NCBI RefSeq assembly: GCF_005870025.1
Contig: NZ_VATA01000005.1
Location: 62,001 to 126,000 of the forward strand
From: Poseidonocella sp. HB161398
GTDB lineage: Bacteria > Pseudomonadota > Alphaproteobacteria > Rhodobacterales > Rhodobacteraceae
Length of the DNA stretch: 64,000 nucleotides
Direction: 5' to 3'
The notes beneath the pieces were generated by a model. It was not told where the DNA came from. It ran no database searches and worked only from the letters and a program-made list of their open reading frames with translations. Below, piece by piece: positions 8,688 through 16,915 of the stretch. The position numbers were made by a program, and so were the translations under genes. Numbering within the stretch: position 1 is the first letter of the stretch; each line of letters begins with the position of its first letter.

Positions 8688-8723
8688 TTGCTGCACGGGC
8701 TGCAACAAAATGCTGCACCTGCA
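8688..8723. promoter_or_regulatory. Paired TGCTGCA motifs upstream of atoDA, possible PhaR-type operator
   Basis: TTGCTGCACGGGCTGCAA (8688-8705) is followed by TGCTGCACCTGCA (8711-8723). The TGCTGCA cores lie 22 bases apart, two helical turns, so both face the same side of the DNA. TGC/GCA-rich sites of this kind are reported for PhaR, the polyhydroxybutyrate-sensing repressor of alphaproteobacteria. The assignment is a guess from motif and context. Confidence 0.35.
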
Positions 8724-8814
8724 TAATTCCCTCGAATTCAGTTACGAAAGTGACGCAAGCTCCTTCTAGGTTTCCGGTGGGCATTGGCCCGAACTTGTTC
8801 CGGGGGGAGTCCGT

Positions 8815-9468
8815 ATGAAGCAAGCCATTACCCCAGCCCGCGCCGCGGAGATGATCCCGGACGGCGCCAGCCTGCTGATCGGCGGGTTCATGGGGGTCGG
8901 CACCCCGAACCGCCTGATCGACGCGCTGGTCGCGGTGGGCCGCAAGGATCTGACCGTGATCGCCAATGACACCGCCAAGCCGGGCGTCGGCATCGGCAAG
9001 CTGGTGACGGCGGGCTGCGTCTCGCATGTGATCGCCTCGCATATCGGGCTGAACCCCGAGACCCAGGCCAAGATGATCTCGGGCGAGATCGGGGTGGAGC
9101 TGGTGCCGCAGGGCACGCTGGTCGAGCGCATCCGCGCCGGCGGCGTCGGCCTTGGCGGCGTGCTGACCACGACGGGCGTCGGCACCCCGGTCGAGGAGGG
9201 CAAGGACAAGCTGGAGATCGACGGCGTCACCTATCTGCTGGAACGGCCGATCAAGGCGGATTTCGCGCTGATCGCGGCGCGGCACAGCGACTACGTGGGC
9301 AATCTCGAATACACGCTGACCGCGCATAACTTCAATCCGGTCATGGCGCTGGCCGGCGCGACGGTGATCGCCGAGCCGGACCACATCCTGCCGATCGGGG
9401 CGATCCCGCCGGATGCGGTCAAGACCCCGGGCGTGGTCGTGGACTACATTCTCGAGAGGAAGCACTGA
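8815..9468 (+). CDS. atoD: Acetoacetate/3-oxoacid CoA-transferase, alpha subunit
   Basis: A 217-residue alpha subunit of a family I CoA-transferase moving CoA between acetyl- or succinyl-CoA and acetoacetate, for ketone-body or polyhydroxybutyrate breakdown. GGFMGVGTPNRLIDAL near the N-terminus, ASHIGLNPETQ, VPQGTLVERIRAGGVGLGG and a C-terminal HNFNPVMALA block match AtoD almost position for position. Length is normal for the family. The ATG follows CCGGGGGGAG. Its stop codon overlaps the ATG of the beta subunit, so the two are translationally coupled. A succinyl-CoA (ScoA-type) donor cannot be excluded. Confidence 0.93.
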   Translation: MKQAITPARAAEMIPDGASLLIGGFMGVGTPNRLIDALVAVGRKDLTVIANDTAKPGVGIGKLVTAGCVSHVIASHIGLNPETQAKMISGEIGVELVPQGTLVERIRAGGVGLGGVLTTTGVGTPVEEGKDKLEIDGVTYLLERPIKADFALIAARHSDYVGNLEYTLTAHNFNPVMALAGATVIAEPDHILPIGAIPPDAVKTPGVVVDYILERKH

Positions 9469-10121
9469 TGGACGCCAAGGAACGCATCGCGCGGCGCGTC
9501 GCGCTCGAGGTCGGCGAAGGCATGCTGGTCAATCTCGGCATCGGCCTGCCGTCGCTGGTGGCGAACTACCTGCCGGCCCATGTCCATGTCTATTTCCAGG
9601 CCGAGAACGGCGTGATCGGGCTGGGCGCGCGGCCGCCCGAGGGAATGGAGGACCGCGACCTGACCGATGCCGGCGGCGGCTTCGTCACCGCGGTGCCGGG
9701 CGCGGCCTCGATCGACAGCGCGATGAGCTTCGGGCTGATCCGCGGCGGGCATCTCGACATGACGGTCCTCGGCGGGCTGCAGGTCGACGAGCGCGGCTAC
9801 CTGGCCAACTGGATGGTCCCGGGCAAGATGGTCCCGGGCATGGGCGGCGCGATGGATCTGGTGGCGGGCGCCAAGACGGTGATCGTCGCCATGGTCCATG
9901 CCGCCAAGGGCAGCCCCAAGATCGTGCCGGAATGCACGCTGCCGCTGACGGCGCTGCGCCGGGTCAGCCTGATCGTCACCGAGATGTGCGTGATCGAGCC
10001 GACCGAGGCCGGGCTGGTGCTGCGCGAGCTGGCCGAGGGCGTCACGGTCGAGGACGTGCGGGCGGCGACCTCCGCCGCGCTGATCCTCGAGGGCGAACCC
10101 AAGGTGATGCCGCTGGCATGA
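9468..10121 (+). CDS. atoA: Acetoacetate/3-oxoacid CoA-transferase, beta subunit
   Basis: The 217-residue catalytic partner of the upstream alpha subunit. The active-site glutamate that forms the glutamyl-CoA thioester is Glu46 in FQAENGVIGLG. MDAKERIARRVA at the start, NLGIGLPSLVANYLP, and VPGKMVPGMGGAMDLV are standard AtoA/ScoB motifs, and the length is normal. The gene overlaps its upstream neighbour by one base and the downstream HD-domain gene by four (ATGA), which implies one transcript and coupled translation of all three. Confidence 0.94.
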   Translation: MDAKERIARRVALEVGEGMLVNLGIGLPSLVANYLPAHVHVYFQAENGVIGLGARPPEGMEDRDLTDAGGGFVTAVPGAASIDSAMSFGLIRGGHLDMTVLGGLQVDERGYLANWMVPGKMVPGMGGAMDLVAGAKTVIVAMVHAAKGSPKIVPECTLPLTALRRVSLIVTEMCVIEPTEAGLVLRELAEGVTVEDVRAATSAALILEGEPKVMPLA

Positions 10122-11023
10122 GCGCGACGCAGGGCCTCCTCGAGCTGAACCGGGCGCTAGTCTTCGCGTCCCGGGCGCATGCCAACCAGCGGCGCAAGGG
10201 CGCCGCGCAGGAGCCCTATATCAACCACCTGATCGAGGTGATGGATCTGGTGGGCCGCGCGACGGATGCGCGCGACACCGGGGTGATGATCGCCGCGCTG
10301 ATGCATGACGCGCTGGAGGACACCCATGTCACCGCCGAGGAGCTGACCCTGGCCTTCGGCGCGCGGGTGACCGGGATCGTGCAGGAATGCTCGGACGACA
10401 TGAGCCTGTCGAAGACCGAGCGGCGGCGCCACCGGATCATGACCATGCCGCACAAGAGCGCCGAGGCGCGGATGGTCAAGATGGCCGACGCGATCTCCAA
10501 TATCCGCGCCATGGTGATCTCGGCCCCGGCCGGCTGGACCTCGCAGTGGAAGCTGCACTATCTCGACGGCTGCCGCCAGATGGTCGATGCCGGGCGCGGT
10601 GCCAACCCGATCCTGGAGGCGATCTTCGACCAGACGGCGGAGGACGCGGAATCCGCGATCGAGGCGGGCAGCGGCATGGCGATCGACGGCGTGCCCGAGG
10701 CGCTGCACGAGCTGCAGAACTCCATCGGCCAGCCGGTCCACAAGGTCTACATGGCCAATACCTCGGCGCGCGAACTGACCGCCGCGGATCTGGAGCGGAT
10801 GGGCGAGCTGATCGCCGCGCGCTTCCCCTCGGGCACGATCGAGAAGGGCCATGCCGTCTATGACGGGCGCATGCGCGAGGTCTACATGGCCTATATCCGC
10901 ACCGACAGCCCCTCGGCCATCGTGGCCTTCGCCCAGCAGGTCTGCATCGATTTTCAGCAAAGCTTCGCCGGCATCGAGGTCGGCGGGCGGTACATACGGA
11001 TCTATGCCGACGATACCGGCTAG
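10118..11023 (+). CDS. HD-domain protein related to (p)ppGpp hydrolases
   Basis: A 301-residue cytoplasmic protein. The first about 180 residues match the hydrolase half of RelA/SpoT-type enzymes (small alarmone hydrolases): HANQRRKG, then YINHLIEV, the metal-binding HDALEDT and a later KMADAISN. No synthetase, TGS or ACT sequence is recognised. The last about 110 residues (from GVPEALHELQNS) are an extra domain I do not recognise. The ATG overlaps the atoA stop codon; a longer open frame upstream is the shadow of atoA. The predicted activity is removal of pyrophosphate from (p)ppGpp or a related nucleotide, but an HD fold alone does not settle the substrate. Confidence 0.82.
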   Translation: MSATQGLLELNRALVFASRAHANQRRKGAAQEPYINHLIEVMDLVGRATDARDTGVMIAALMHDALEDTHVTAEELTLAFGARVTGIVQECSDDMSLSKTERRRHRIMTMPHKSAEARMVKMADAISNIRAMVISAPAGWTSQWKLHYLDGCRQMVDAGRGANPILEAIFDQTAEDAESAIEAGSGMAIDGVPEALHELQNSIGQPVHKVYMANTSARELTAADLERMGELIAARFPSGTIEKGHAVYDGRMREVYMAYIRTDSPSAIVAFAQQVCIDFQQSFAGIEVGGRYIRIYADDTG

Positions 11024-11034
11024 ACTGGCGGCAG

Positions 11035-11055
11035 GGCGGCCCGCACGGGGCCGCC
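11035..11055 (+). terminator. Hairpin terminator between the ato-HD operon and fabI
   Basis: GGCGGCCC (11035-11042) pairs perfectly with GGGCCGCC (11048-11055) around a 5-base loop, with TTTT about 15 bases further on. It separates two transcription units. Confidence 0.5.
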
Positions 11056-11122
11056 GCTGCGGCAGGATGTTTTCAGTACCGTGCCCGAGGGCGCGCCAAT
11101 GACGAGAAATGGAGGAAGGCCG

Positions 11123-11887
11123 ATGTTTTCCCTGGAAGGACAGAAAGCCCTTGTTGTCGGGGTCGCAAACGACCAGTCCATCGCCTACGGCATCGCCCGC
11201 GCGCTGAAGCAGCAGGGGGCCGACATCGCGGTCACCTATCTCAACGCCAAGGCCGAGAAATACGTCCGTCCGCTGGCCGAGGAGCTGGGCGCCACGATCA
11301 TCGAGCCGCTCGATGTCGCCAGCGACGAGGAGCTGGCCGCGCTCTTCGGGAAGATCGCCGCGGAATGGGGGCGGCTCGACACGCTGGTCCATTCCATCGC
11401 CTTCTGCCCGAAGGAGGATCTGCATGGCCGCGTCACCGACTGCTCGCGCGAGGGGTTCGGCGTCGCCATCGACATCTCGGTGCATTCCTTCCTGCGCATG
11501 GTCCATCTGGCCGAGCCGCTGATGCCCAAGGGCGGCACCTGCATGACCGTGACCTACATGGGTTCGGGCAAGGTGGTCGACCACTACAACGTCATGGGGC
11601 CGGTCAAGGCCTGCCTGGAATCCGTCACCCGCTACATGGCGGCGGAGCTGGGGCCGAAGGGCATCTCGGTCCATGCGCTCAGCCCCGGGCCGCTGAAGAC
11701 CCGCGCGGCCTCCGGGATCGACCATTTCGACGAGCTCCTCAACAAGGCCGCCGACCGCGCGCCGACCCATGCCCTCGCCACGATCGAGGATGTCGGCGCC
11801 TATGCGGCCTTCCTGGCCAGCCGGGAGGCGTGGAACGTCACCGGCGGCACCCACCATATCGACGGCGGCTACAATATCGTCGGCTGA
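11123..11887 (+). CDS. fabI: Enoyl-[acyl-carrier-protein] reductase FabI
   Basis: A 254-residue short-chain-dehydrogenase-type enoyl-ACP reductase, which carries out the NAD(P)H-dependent last step of each fatty-acid elongation cycle. The nucleotide-binding start reads ALVVGVANDQSIAYGIA. The catalytic pair is Y155 and K162 in HYNVMGPVKA, the Y-x6-K spacing typical of FabI, and the C-terminus has WNVTGGTHHIDGGYN. The start at 11123 has GGAGGAAGG directly upstream, so upstream ATGs at 11081 and 11099 are not used. Its place ahead of acyl-CoA/phosphotransacetylase genes suggests a paralogue dedicated to this module, possibly besides a housekeeping FabI elsewhere. Confidence 0.92.
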   Translation: MFSLEGQKALVVGVANDQSIAYGIARALKQQGADIAVTYLNAKAEKYVRPLAEELGATIIEPLDVASDEELAALFGKIAAEWGRLDTLVHSIAFCPKEDLHGRVTDCSREGFGVAIDISVHSFLRMVHLAEPLMPKGGTCMTVTYMGSGKVVDHYNVMGPVKACLESVTRYMAAELGPKGISVHALSPGPLKTRAASGIDHFDELLNKAADRAPTHALATIEDVGAYAAFLASREAWNVTGGTHHIDGGYNIVG

Positions 11888-11921
11888 CCGCCTCCGGCGC
11901 CGCAACGCAAGGGGATGACCC

Positions 11922-14243
11922 ATGAACGTTCTGAACACGCTTCAAGACCCGACGGAGATTTTCGACGCGATCGAAGCCCGGACCGACACGGTCCGCGTCG
12001 CGGCGTCGGCCCATGCCTCCCGGGGCACCAGGTACATCGAGGGCCAGGCCGAGGATTTCGCCGAGAAGGCCTCGGAGATCGCCGAGGCCCTGGCGCGGCG
12101 GGCCAGCGAGGAGAAGGGGCTGGGCGCGGCCTGGACCGAATATGCCAAGGACGCGCTGCAGCGCTACATCCTGTTCCTCGACGCGCTGCGCCAGCGCAGC
12201 GACATGGTGATCCAGCACAACAAGAACGGCGCGCCGCCCGTGCTGGTCTATGACAGCGAGCTGGTGATGGACGGGGCCAGCCTGCCCAGGCCCTGCAACT
12301 ACTTCCTGCTGCGCATCCTGCCGCCCGAGGGCGTGACGGTCGATCCGGGCAAGCGCCCCTATGTCATCATCGACCCGCGGGCGGGCCACGGCGCGGGGAT
12401 CGGCGGGTTCAAGCAGGACAGCCAGGTCGGCGTCGCCTTCAAGGCGGGCCACCCGGTCTATTTCGTCGCCTTCCGCCAGATGCCCGAGAAGGGCCAGACC
12501 ATCGCCCGCGTCGCCGAGGCCGAGGCCGCCTTCCTGCGCGAGGTGCAGCGCCAGCACCCCGACAGCCCGCTTCCCGTCGTGGTCGGCAACTGCCAGGGCG
12601 GCTGGGCGACCGCGATCCTCGCCGCGACCAATCCCGACATCACCGGCCCGATCGTGCTGAACGGCGCGCCGATGTCCTACTGGTCGGGCAAGATCGGCCA
12701 GGACCCGATGCGCTATTCCGGCGGGCTGGCAGGCGGCGTGCTGCCCGCGATGATCTCGGGCGACCTGGGCGGCGGCATCTTCGACGGCGCCGATCTGGTC
12801 GACAATTTCGAGAAGCTGAACCCGGCGCGGAACTACTTCGGCAACTACTTCGACCTCTACCAGAATGTCGACAAGGGCGTGCCGCGCTATCTGGGCTTCG
12901 AGAAATGGTGGGGCGGGTTCTACCTGATGACCACCGAGGAGATCACCTGGATCGTCGAGAACCTCTTCGTCGGCAACAAGCTGGCGAAGAACATGGCGCA
13001 GCTGGAGCCGGGGCGGAATATCGACCTCAAGCAGATCCAGGCGCCGATCATCTGCTTCGCCAGCCATGGCGACAACATCACCCCGCCGGGACAGGCGCTG
13101 AACTGGATCATCGACACCTATGCCGACGAGCTGGAGATCGAGATCCAGGGCCAGCGGATCCTCTACATGGTCCATGACCAGGTGGGGCATCTGGGCATCT
13201 TCGTCTCCTCCTCGATCGCCAACCGCGAACACAGCCAGATGGCCGAGACGCTGGCGAATATCGAGGCGCTGGCCCCGGGGCTCTACGAGATCATGATCGA
13301 GGACGTGGTCGGCGAGGACCAGGAGAAGAGCTTCAAGCTGTCGATCGCCAAGCGCACCTTCGACGACATCATCGCCGAGACCGGCGACCGCTCCGAGGAA
13401 GTGGCCTTCGCCGCCGTCGCCCGCGGCTCCGAGGCGCTGGCCGAGGCCTATGACGCCACGATCCGCCCGGCACTGCAGGCGATCGGCTCCGACAAGCTCG
13501 GCGACCTGCGCCGCCGCACCCATCCGCTGCGCGTGGTGCGCACCATGTTCGCCTCCGACGTGCCGGGCATGGCGATGCTGGAACATGCCGCGGCAATGGT
13601 GAAGGAAGAGCGCGCGCCCGCCCCGGCCGCCAACCCGTTCCGCCAGATGGAGATGCTCTGGGGCAGCATGATGGAGACCGGGCTGAACATGATGCGCGAC
13701 ATGCGCGAGTTCCAGCAGGAGATGAGCTTCCTCAGCCTCTATCTGGGGCCGCTGGCGCTGCGCTACGGCGCGCACCGCAACTACGAGCGGGCGCGCAAGG
13801 ATCCGGGGCTGCTGGGCCAGTCGCCCGAGGTGCAGATCATCCTCAACCAGATGTGCACCGGCGGCCTCGCCGAAGGCCTGATCCGGATGCTCGTCATCAT
13901 CGCGGGCACCCGCGGCGACGTGCGCGCCGACCGGCTGGCGCGCTCGCTGGAGACGCTGCACAAGCGCGCGCCGCTGAAGCAGCTGACGACGCAGGAGCGG
14001 GTGCAGATCATCCACCACCAGACCGTCATCGCCCATTTCGCCCCGGTCGGCGCGCTGGAGACCCTGCCGGACCTGCTGGAGACCGCGGCCGACCGCCGCG
14101 CGGCGATGGAGGCGGTGGCCTATGTCGTCGGCGCAGAGGATGAAATGGCGGCAGAGACCCGCGCCATGATGGAGCGGTTCCGCAAGATCCTCGGCCTTCC
14201 CGAGGGCGGCGGCACCACCTCATCGGCTGCCGCGGCGGAGTGA
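11922..14243 (+). CDS. DUF3141 protein, PhaC-like alpha/beta-hydrolase fold
   Basis: A 773-residue cytoplasmic protein. The alpha/beta-hydrolase part carries a nucleophile elbow GNCQGG with Cys224, as in polyhydroxyalkanoate synthases, where the Cys carries the growing polymer; hydrolases usually have Ser here. HDQVGHLG near residue 415 offers a catalytic His. The first about 100 residues are helical and the last about 270 are a long helical extension, ending in an AAAAE tail. The family is annotated DUF3141 and is often mis-named PHA synthase. AAGGGG precedes the ATG. It lies 34 bases after fabI and 6 before the hydratase/Pta fusion, a conserved order in Rhodobacterales. The true reaction is unknown; polymer or acyl-thioester chemistry is inferred. 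Confidence 0.88.
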   Translation: MNVLNTLQDPTEIFDAIEARTDTVRVAASAHASRGTRYIEGQAEDFAEKASEIAEALARRASEEKGLGAAWTEYAKDALQRYILFLDALRQRSDMVIQHNKNGAPPVLVYDSELVMDGASLPRPCNYFLLRILPPEGVTVDPGKRPYVIIDPRAGHGAGIGGFKQDSQVGVAFKAGHPVYFVAFRQMPEKGQTIARVAEAEAAFLREVQRQHPDSPLPVVVGNCQGGWATAILAATNPDITGPIVLNGAPMSYWSGKIGQDPMRYSGGLAGGVLPAMISGDLGGGIFDGADLVDNFEKLNPARNYFGNYFDLYQNVDKGVPRYLGFEKWWGGFYLMTTEEITWIVENLFVGNKLAKNMAQLEPGRNIDLKQIQAPIICFASHGDNITPPGQALNWIIDTYADELEIEIQGQRILYMVHDQVGHLGIFVSSSIANREHSQMAETLANIEALAPGLYEIMIEDVVGEDQEKSFKLSIAKRTFDDIIAETGDRSEEVAFAAVARGSEALAEAYDATIRPALQAIGSDKLGDLRRRTHPLRVVRTMFASDVPGMAMLEHAAAMVKEERAPAPAANPFRQMEMLWGSMMETGLNMMRDMREFQQEMSFLSLYLGPLALRYGAHRNYERARKDPGLLGQSPEVQIILNQMCTGGLAEGLIRMLVIIAGTRGDVRADRLARSLETLHKRAPLKQLTTQERVQIIHHQTVIAHFAPVGALETLPDLLETAADRRAAMEAVAYVVGAEDEMAAETRAMMERFRKILGLPEGGGTTSSAAAAE

Positions 14244-14249
14244 ACGGAC

Positions 14250-15632
14250 ATGAACATGCTGCGCAACACCCCCTATGACAGGCTGGAAATCGGCATGGAG
14301 GCGGAGGAGCGCCGCCTCTGCGTCGCCGACGACCTCTTCGTCTTCGCCCATGCCTCGGGCAACTTCAATCCGCTGAACCTGCCCGACCAGGACGGCGACG
14401 GCGACGGCAAGGCCGAGGCGGTTGCGCCCTCGATGTGGGTGGGCGCGCTGATCTCGGGGGTGCTGGGCAACCGGCTGCCCGGGCCGGGCACGGTCTACAA
14501 GTCGCAGACCCTGCGCTTCCTCGGCCGCGCCATGGCCGGGGACGAGCTGGTCGCCAAGGTGACGCTCACCGCCAAGGGCGAGGGCCGCGTCGTCTGCTTC
14601 GACACCCGCGTCGAGAAGGCCGACGGCACGCCGCTGGTCGAGGGCGAGGCCGAGGTCTACGCCCCCGATTTCGACGCCAGCGTCGACAGCGCGCTGGTGC
14701 CCGGGCTGACCGTGCAGAGCCACCGCCATTTCGACAAGCTGCTGGTCGAGGCCGAGACGCTCGACCCGATCCCGACCGCCGTGGTCGCCCCGGAAGAGGC
14801 CAATTCGCTGGGTGGCGCGCTGCTTGGCGCCGAGCACGGGCTGATCACCCCGGTGCTGATCGGCGACGAGGTCAAGATCCGCGCCGCCGCGGCCTCGCTG
14901 GGCAAGGATCTGGACGCCTACGAGCTGATCCACGAGCCGAACCACAAGGCCGCTGCCGCGCTTGGCGTGGCGATGGTGCACGAGGGCAGGGTCCGCGCGC
15001 TGATGAAGGGCCATCTGCATACCGACGACCTCTTGGGCCAGGTGGTCAAGCGCGACGGCGGGCTGCGCGTCGGCCGCCGTCTCAGCCATGTCTTCGTGAT
15101 GGACGTGCCGGGGCTCGACCACCTGCTGACCGTCTCGGATGCGGCGATCAACATCGCGCCCGATCTGGAGACCAAGGTCGACATCACCCAGAACGCCATC
15201 GACCTGATGCGCTGCCTCGGCGTCGAGGTGCCCAAGGTCGGCGTGCTGTCGGCGGTCGAGATGGTCAATCCCAAGATCCCCTCGACGCTCGACGCCGCCA
15301 TCCTGTCGAAGATGGCCGATCGCGGCCAGATCCGCGGCGGGCTCGTCGACGGGCCGCTGGCGATGGACAACGCCATCGACGCCGAGGCCGCGCGCACCAA
15401 GGGCATCACCTCGATGGTGGCGGGCAAGGCCGACATCCTGATCGCGCCGAACCTCGAGGCGGGCAACATGCTCGCCAAGGAGCTGACCTATGTCGCCCAT
15501 GCCGAGGCCGGCGGGCTGGTGCTGGGCGCGCGCTGCCCGGTGATCCTGACCAGCCGGGCCGATGGCGACAAGGCGCGGCTGGCCAGCTGCGCGATCGCCG
15601 CGCTCTATGCGGCGCGGTCGGCGATGCTGTAA
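14250..15632 (+). CDS. Fused MaoC-type enoyl-CoA hydratase / phosphate acetyltransferase
   Basis: A 460-residue fusion. Residues about 15-140 are a MaoC/PhaJ hot-dog domain: DDLFVFAHASGNFNPLN is the hydratase motif, but it has Asn-Phe-Asn-Pro where active (R)-hydratases have D-x-N-P, so activity may be altered. Residues about 160-460 match phosphate acetyl/butyryltransferase (TLDP-like start, ITPVLIGDE, NIAPDLETKVDI, EVPKVGVLSAVE, DGPLAMDNAID, ANILIAPN-like end). The latter swaps CoA for phosphate on acetyl- or short acyl-CoA, and acetate kinase then makes ATP. The gene lies 13 bases upstream of ackA. Fusion and partner are certain; acyl specificity is not. Confidence 0.9.
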   Translation: MNMLRNTPYDRLEIGMEAEERRLCVADDLFVFAHASGNFNPLNLPDQDGDGDGKAEAVAPSMWVGALISGVLGNRLPGPGTVYKSQTLRFLGRAMAGDELVAKVTLTAKGEGRVVCFDTRVEKADGTPLVEGEAEVYAPDFDASVDSALVPGLTVQSHRHFDKLLVEAETLDPIPTAVVAPEEANSLGGALLGAEHGLITPVLIGDEVKIRAAAASLGKDLDAYELIHEPNHKAAAALGVAMVHEGRVRALMKGHLHTDDLLGQVVKRDGGLRVGRRLSHVFVMDVPGLDHLLTVSDAAINIAPDLETKVDITQNAIDLMRCLGVEVPKVGVLSAVEMVNPKIPSTLDAAILSKMADRGQIRGGLVDGPLAMDNAIDAEAARTKGITSMVAGKADILIAPNLEAGNMLAKELTYVAHAEAGGLVLGARCPVILTSRADGDKARLASCAIAALYAARSAML

Positions 15633-15645
15633 CGGGACCAATCCG

Positions 15646-16809
15646 ATGAAGTACATCCTGACGCTGAATGCGGGCTCCTCCTCGCTGAAATACTCGGTCT
15701 ACCGCAGCGAGCCGGACGCGGCGCTGGAGCTGCGGGCGGTCGGACAGGTCGACAAGATCGGCTCGGACAGCGCCAAGCTGATCCTCAAGCGCGGCACCGA
15801 GACCGAGACCCGCGAGCTCGGCGAGGCGGATCACGCCCGCGCGGTCGATGCCATCCTGGAGATCTGCGAACCCTACATGCAGGGCGCGCCGGTGGCCGGG
15901 GTCGGGCACCGGATCGTCCATGGCGGCACGCTCTTCGACAAGCCCGCGGTGCTGAATTCCGACATCCTCTCGGCGCTGCACCGGCTGGTGCCGCTGGCGC
16001 CGCTGCACCAGCCGCACAACCTGGCGGCGGTGCGCGCGGCGATGTCCTCCTTTCCGGACGCGGTGCAGGTCGGCTGCTTCGACACCGCCTTCCACCGCTC
16101 GCAGCCCTGGGTCGACGACACCTTCGCGCTGCCCCGGGAATACTACGACAAGGGGATCCGCCGCTACGGCTTCCACGGGCTCAGCTACGACTTCATCACC
16201 GGCGAGCTCGACCGCATCGACCCCGAGGACCACCACCGCAAGACCGTGGTCGCCCATCTGGGCAACGGCGCCTCGATGTGCGCGGTCAAGGGCGGCAAGT
16301 CGGTGGCCTCGACCATGGGCTTCACCGCGCTCGACGGGCTGCCGATGGGCACCCGCTGCGGCCAGCTCGACCCGGGCGTTCTGCTCTACATGATCGCGCA
16401 GGAGGGCATGGGCCACAACCAGATCCGCGACCTGCTCTATACCAAATGCGGGCTGCTGGGGCTTTCGGGCATCTCCAACGACATGCGCGAGCTCGAGGCC
16501 TCGCCGAAGCGCGAGGCGAAGGAGGCGATCGACTACTACGTCTTCCGCATCCGCCGCGAGCTGGGCGGGCTGACGGCGGCGATCGGCGGGCTCGACACCT
16601 TCGTCTTCTGCGGCGGCATCGGCGAGAATTCCGCCCATATCCGCGCCCGCGTCTGCGAGGGGATGGAGTGGCTGGGGATCGAGATCGACCCGGCGCTGAA
16701 CGAGGCCGGGGCCGACATCATCTCCACCGGCCGGGTGACGGTCCGGGTGATCCGCACCGACGAGGAGCTGGTGATCGCCCGCGCGGTGGCAGGCGCGCTC
16801 GCCGCCTGA
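15646..16809 (+). CDS. ackA: Acetate kinase
   Basis: A 387-residue acetate/propionate kinase converting acetyl-phosphate and ADP to acetate and ATP. The family landmarks appear in order: LTLNAGSSSLKYSVY, GHRIVHGG, LAPLHQPHNL, CFDTAFH, YGFHGLSY, VAHLGNGASMCAV, MGFTALDGLPMGTRCGQLDPG, GISNDMREL and FCGGIGENSAHIR. The length is close to the usual 395-400. A longer frame from 15562 is a shadow; the start at 15646 has GGGACC upstream and lies just past the Pta-fusion stop. With that gene it forms the acetyl-CoA to acetate ATP-yielding path. Confidence 0.96.
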   Translation: MKYILTLNAGSSSLKYSVYRSEPDAALELRAVGQVDKIGSDSAKLILKRGTETETRELGEADHARAVDAILEICEPYMQGAPVAGVGHRIVHGGTLFDKPAVLNSDILSALHRLVPLAPLHQPHNLAAVRAAMSSFPDAVQVGCFDTAFHRSQPWVDDTFALPREYYDKGIRRYGFHGLSYDFITGELDRIDPEDHHRKTVVAHLGNGASMCAVKGGKSVASTMGFTALDGLPMGTRCGQLDPGVLLYMIAQEGMGHNQIRDLLYTKCGLLGLSGISNDMRELEASPKREAKEAIDYYVFRIRRELGGLTAAIGGLDTFVFCGGIGENSAHIRARVCEGMEWLGIEIDPALNEAGADIISTGRVTVRVIRTDEELVIARAVAGALAA

Positions 16810-16847
16810 GGGCGGCGGGACGGAGCGCATCATAATTCCGTGACTGC

Positions 16848-16888
16848 TTGCGCTGGATCAAGTCGCTCTGCGCTGTGACGCGTAGAAT
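16848..16888 (+). promoter_or_regulatory. FNR/CRP-type promoter in front of the phasin-like gene
   Basis: TTGCGCTGGATCAA (16848-16861) has the 14-base TTGxx-N4-ATCAA layout of FNR/FnrL/Dnr sites; the right half-site is perfect, the left keeps TTG. TAGAAT at 16883-16888 makes a good -10 box. A start about 7 bases later puts the site centre near -40.5, the spacing of class II FNR-activated promoters. Which family member binds is not decidable here. Confidence 0.55.
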
Positions 16889-16915
16889 GCGGTCACGGCT
16901 TATGGGAGAGACATC

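Noticed and set aside
11838-14036. 732-codon frame antisense to the DUF3141 gene
   Set aside because: Shadow of a conserved gene, His/Arg/Gly-rich, no ribosome site.
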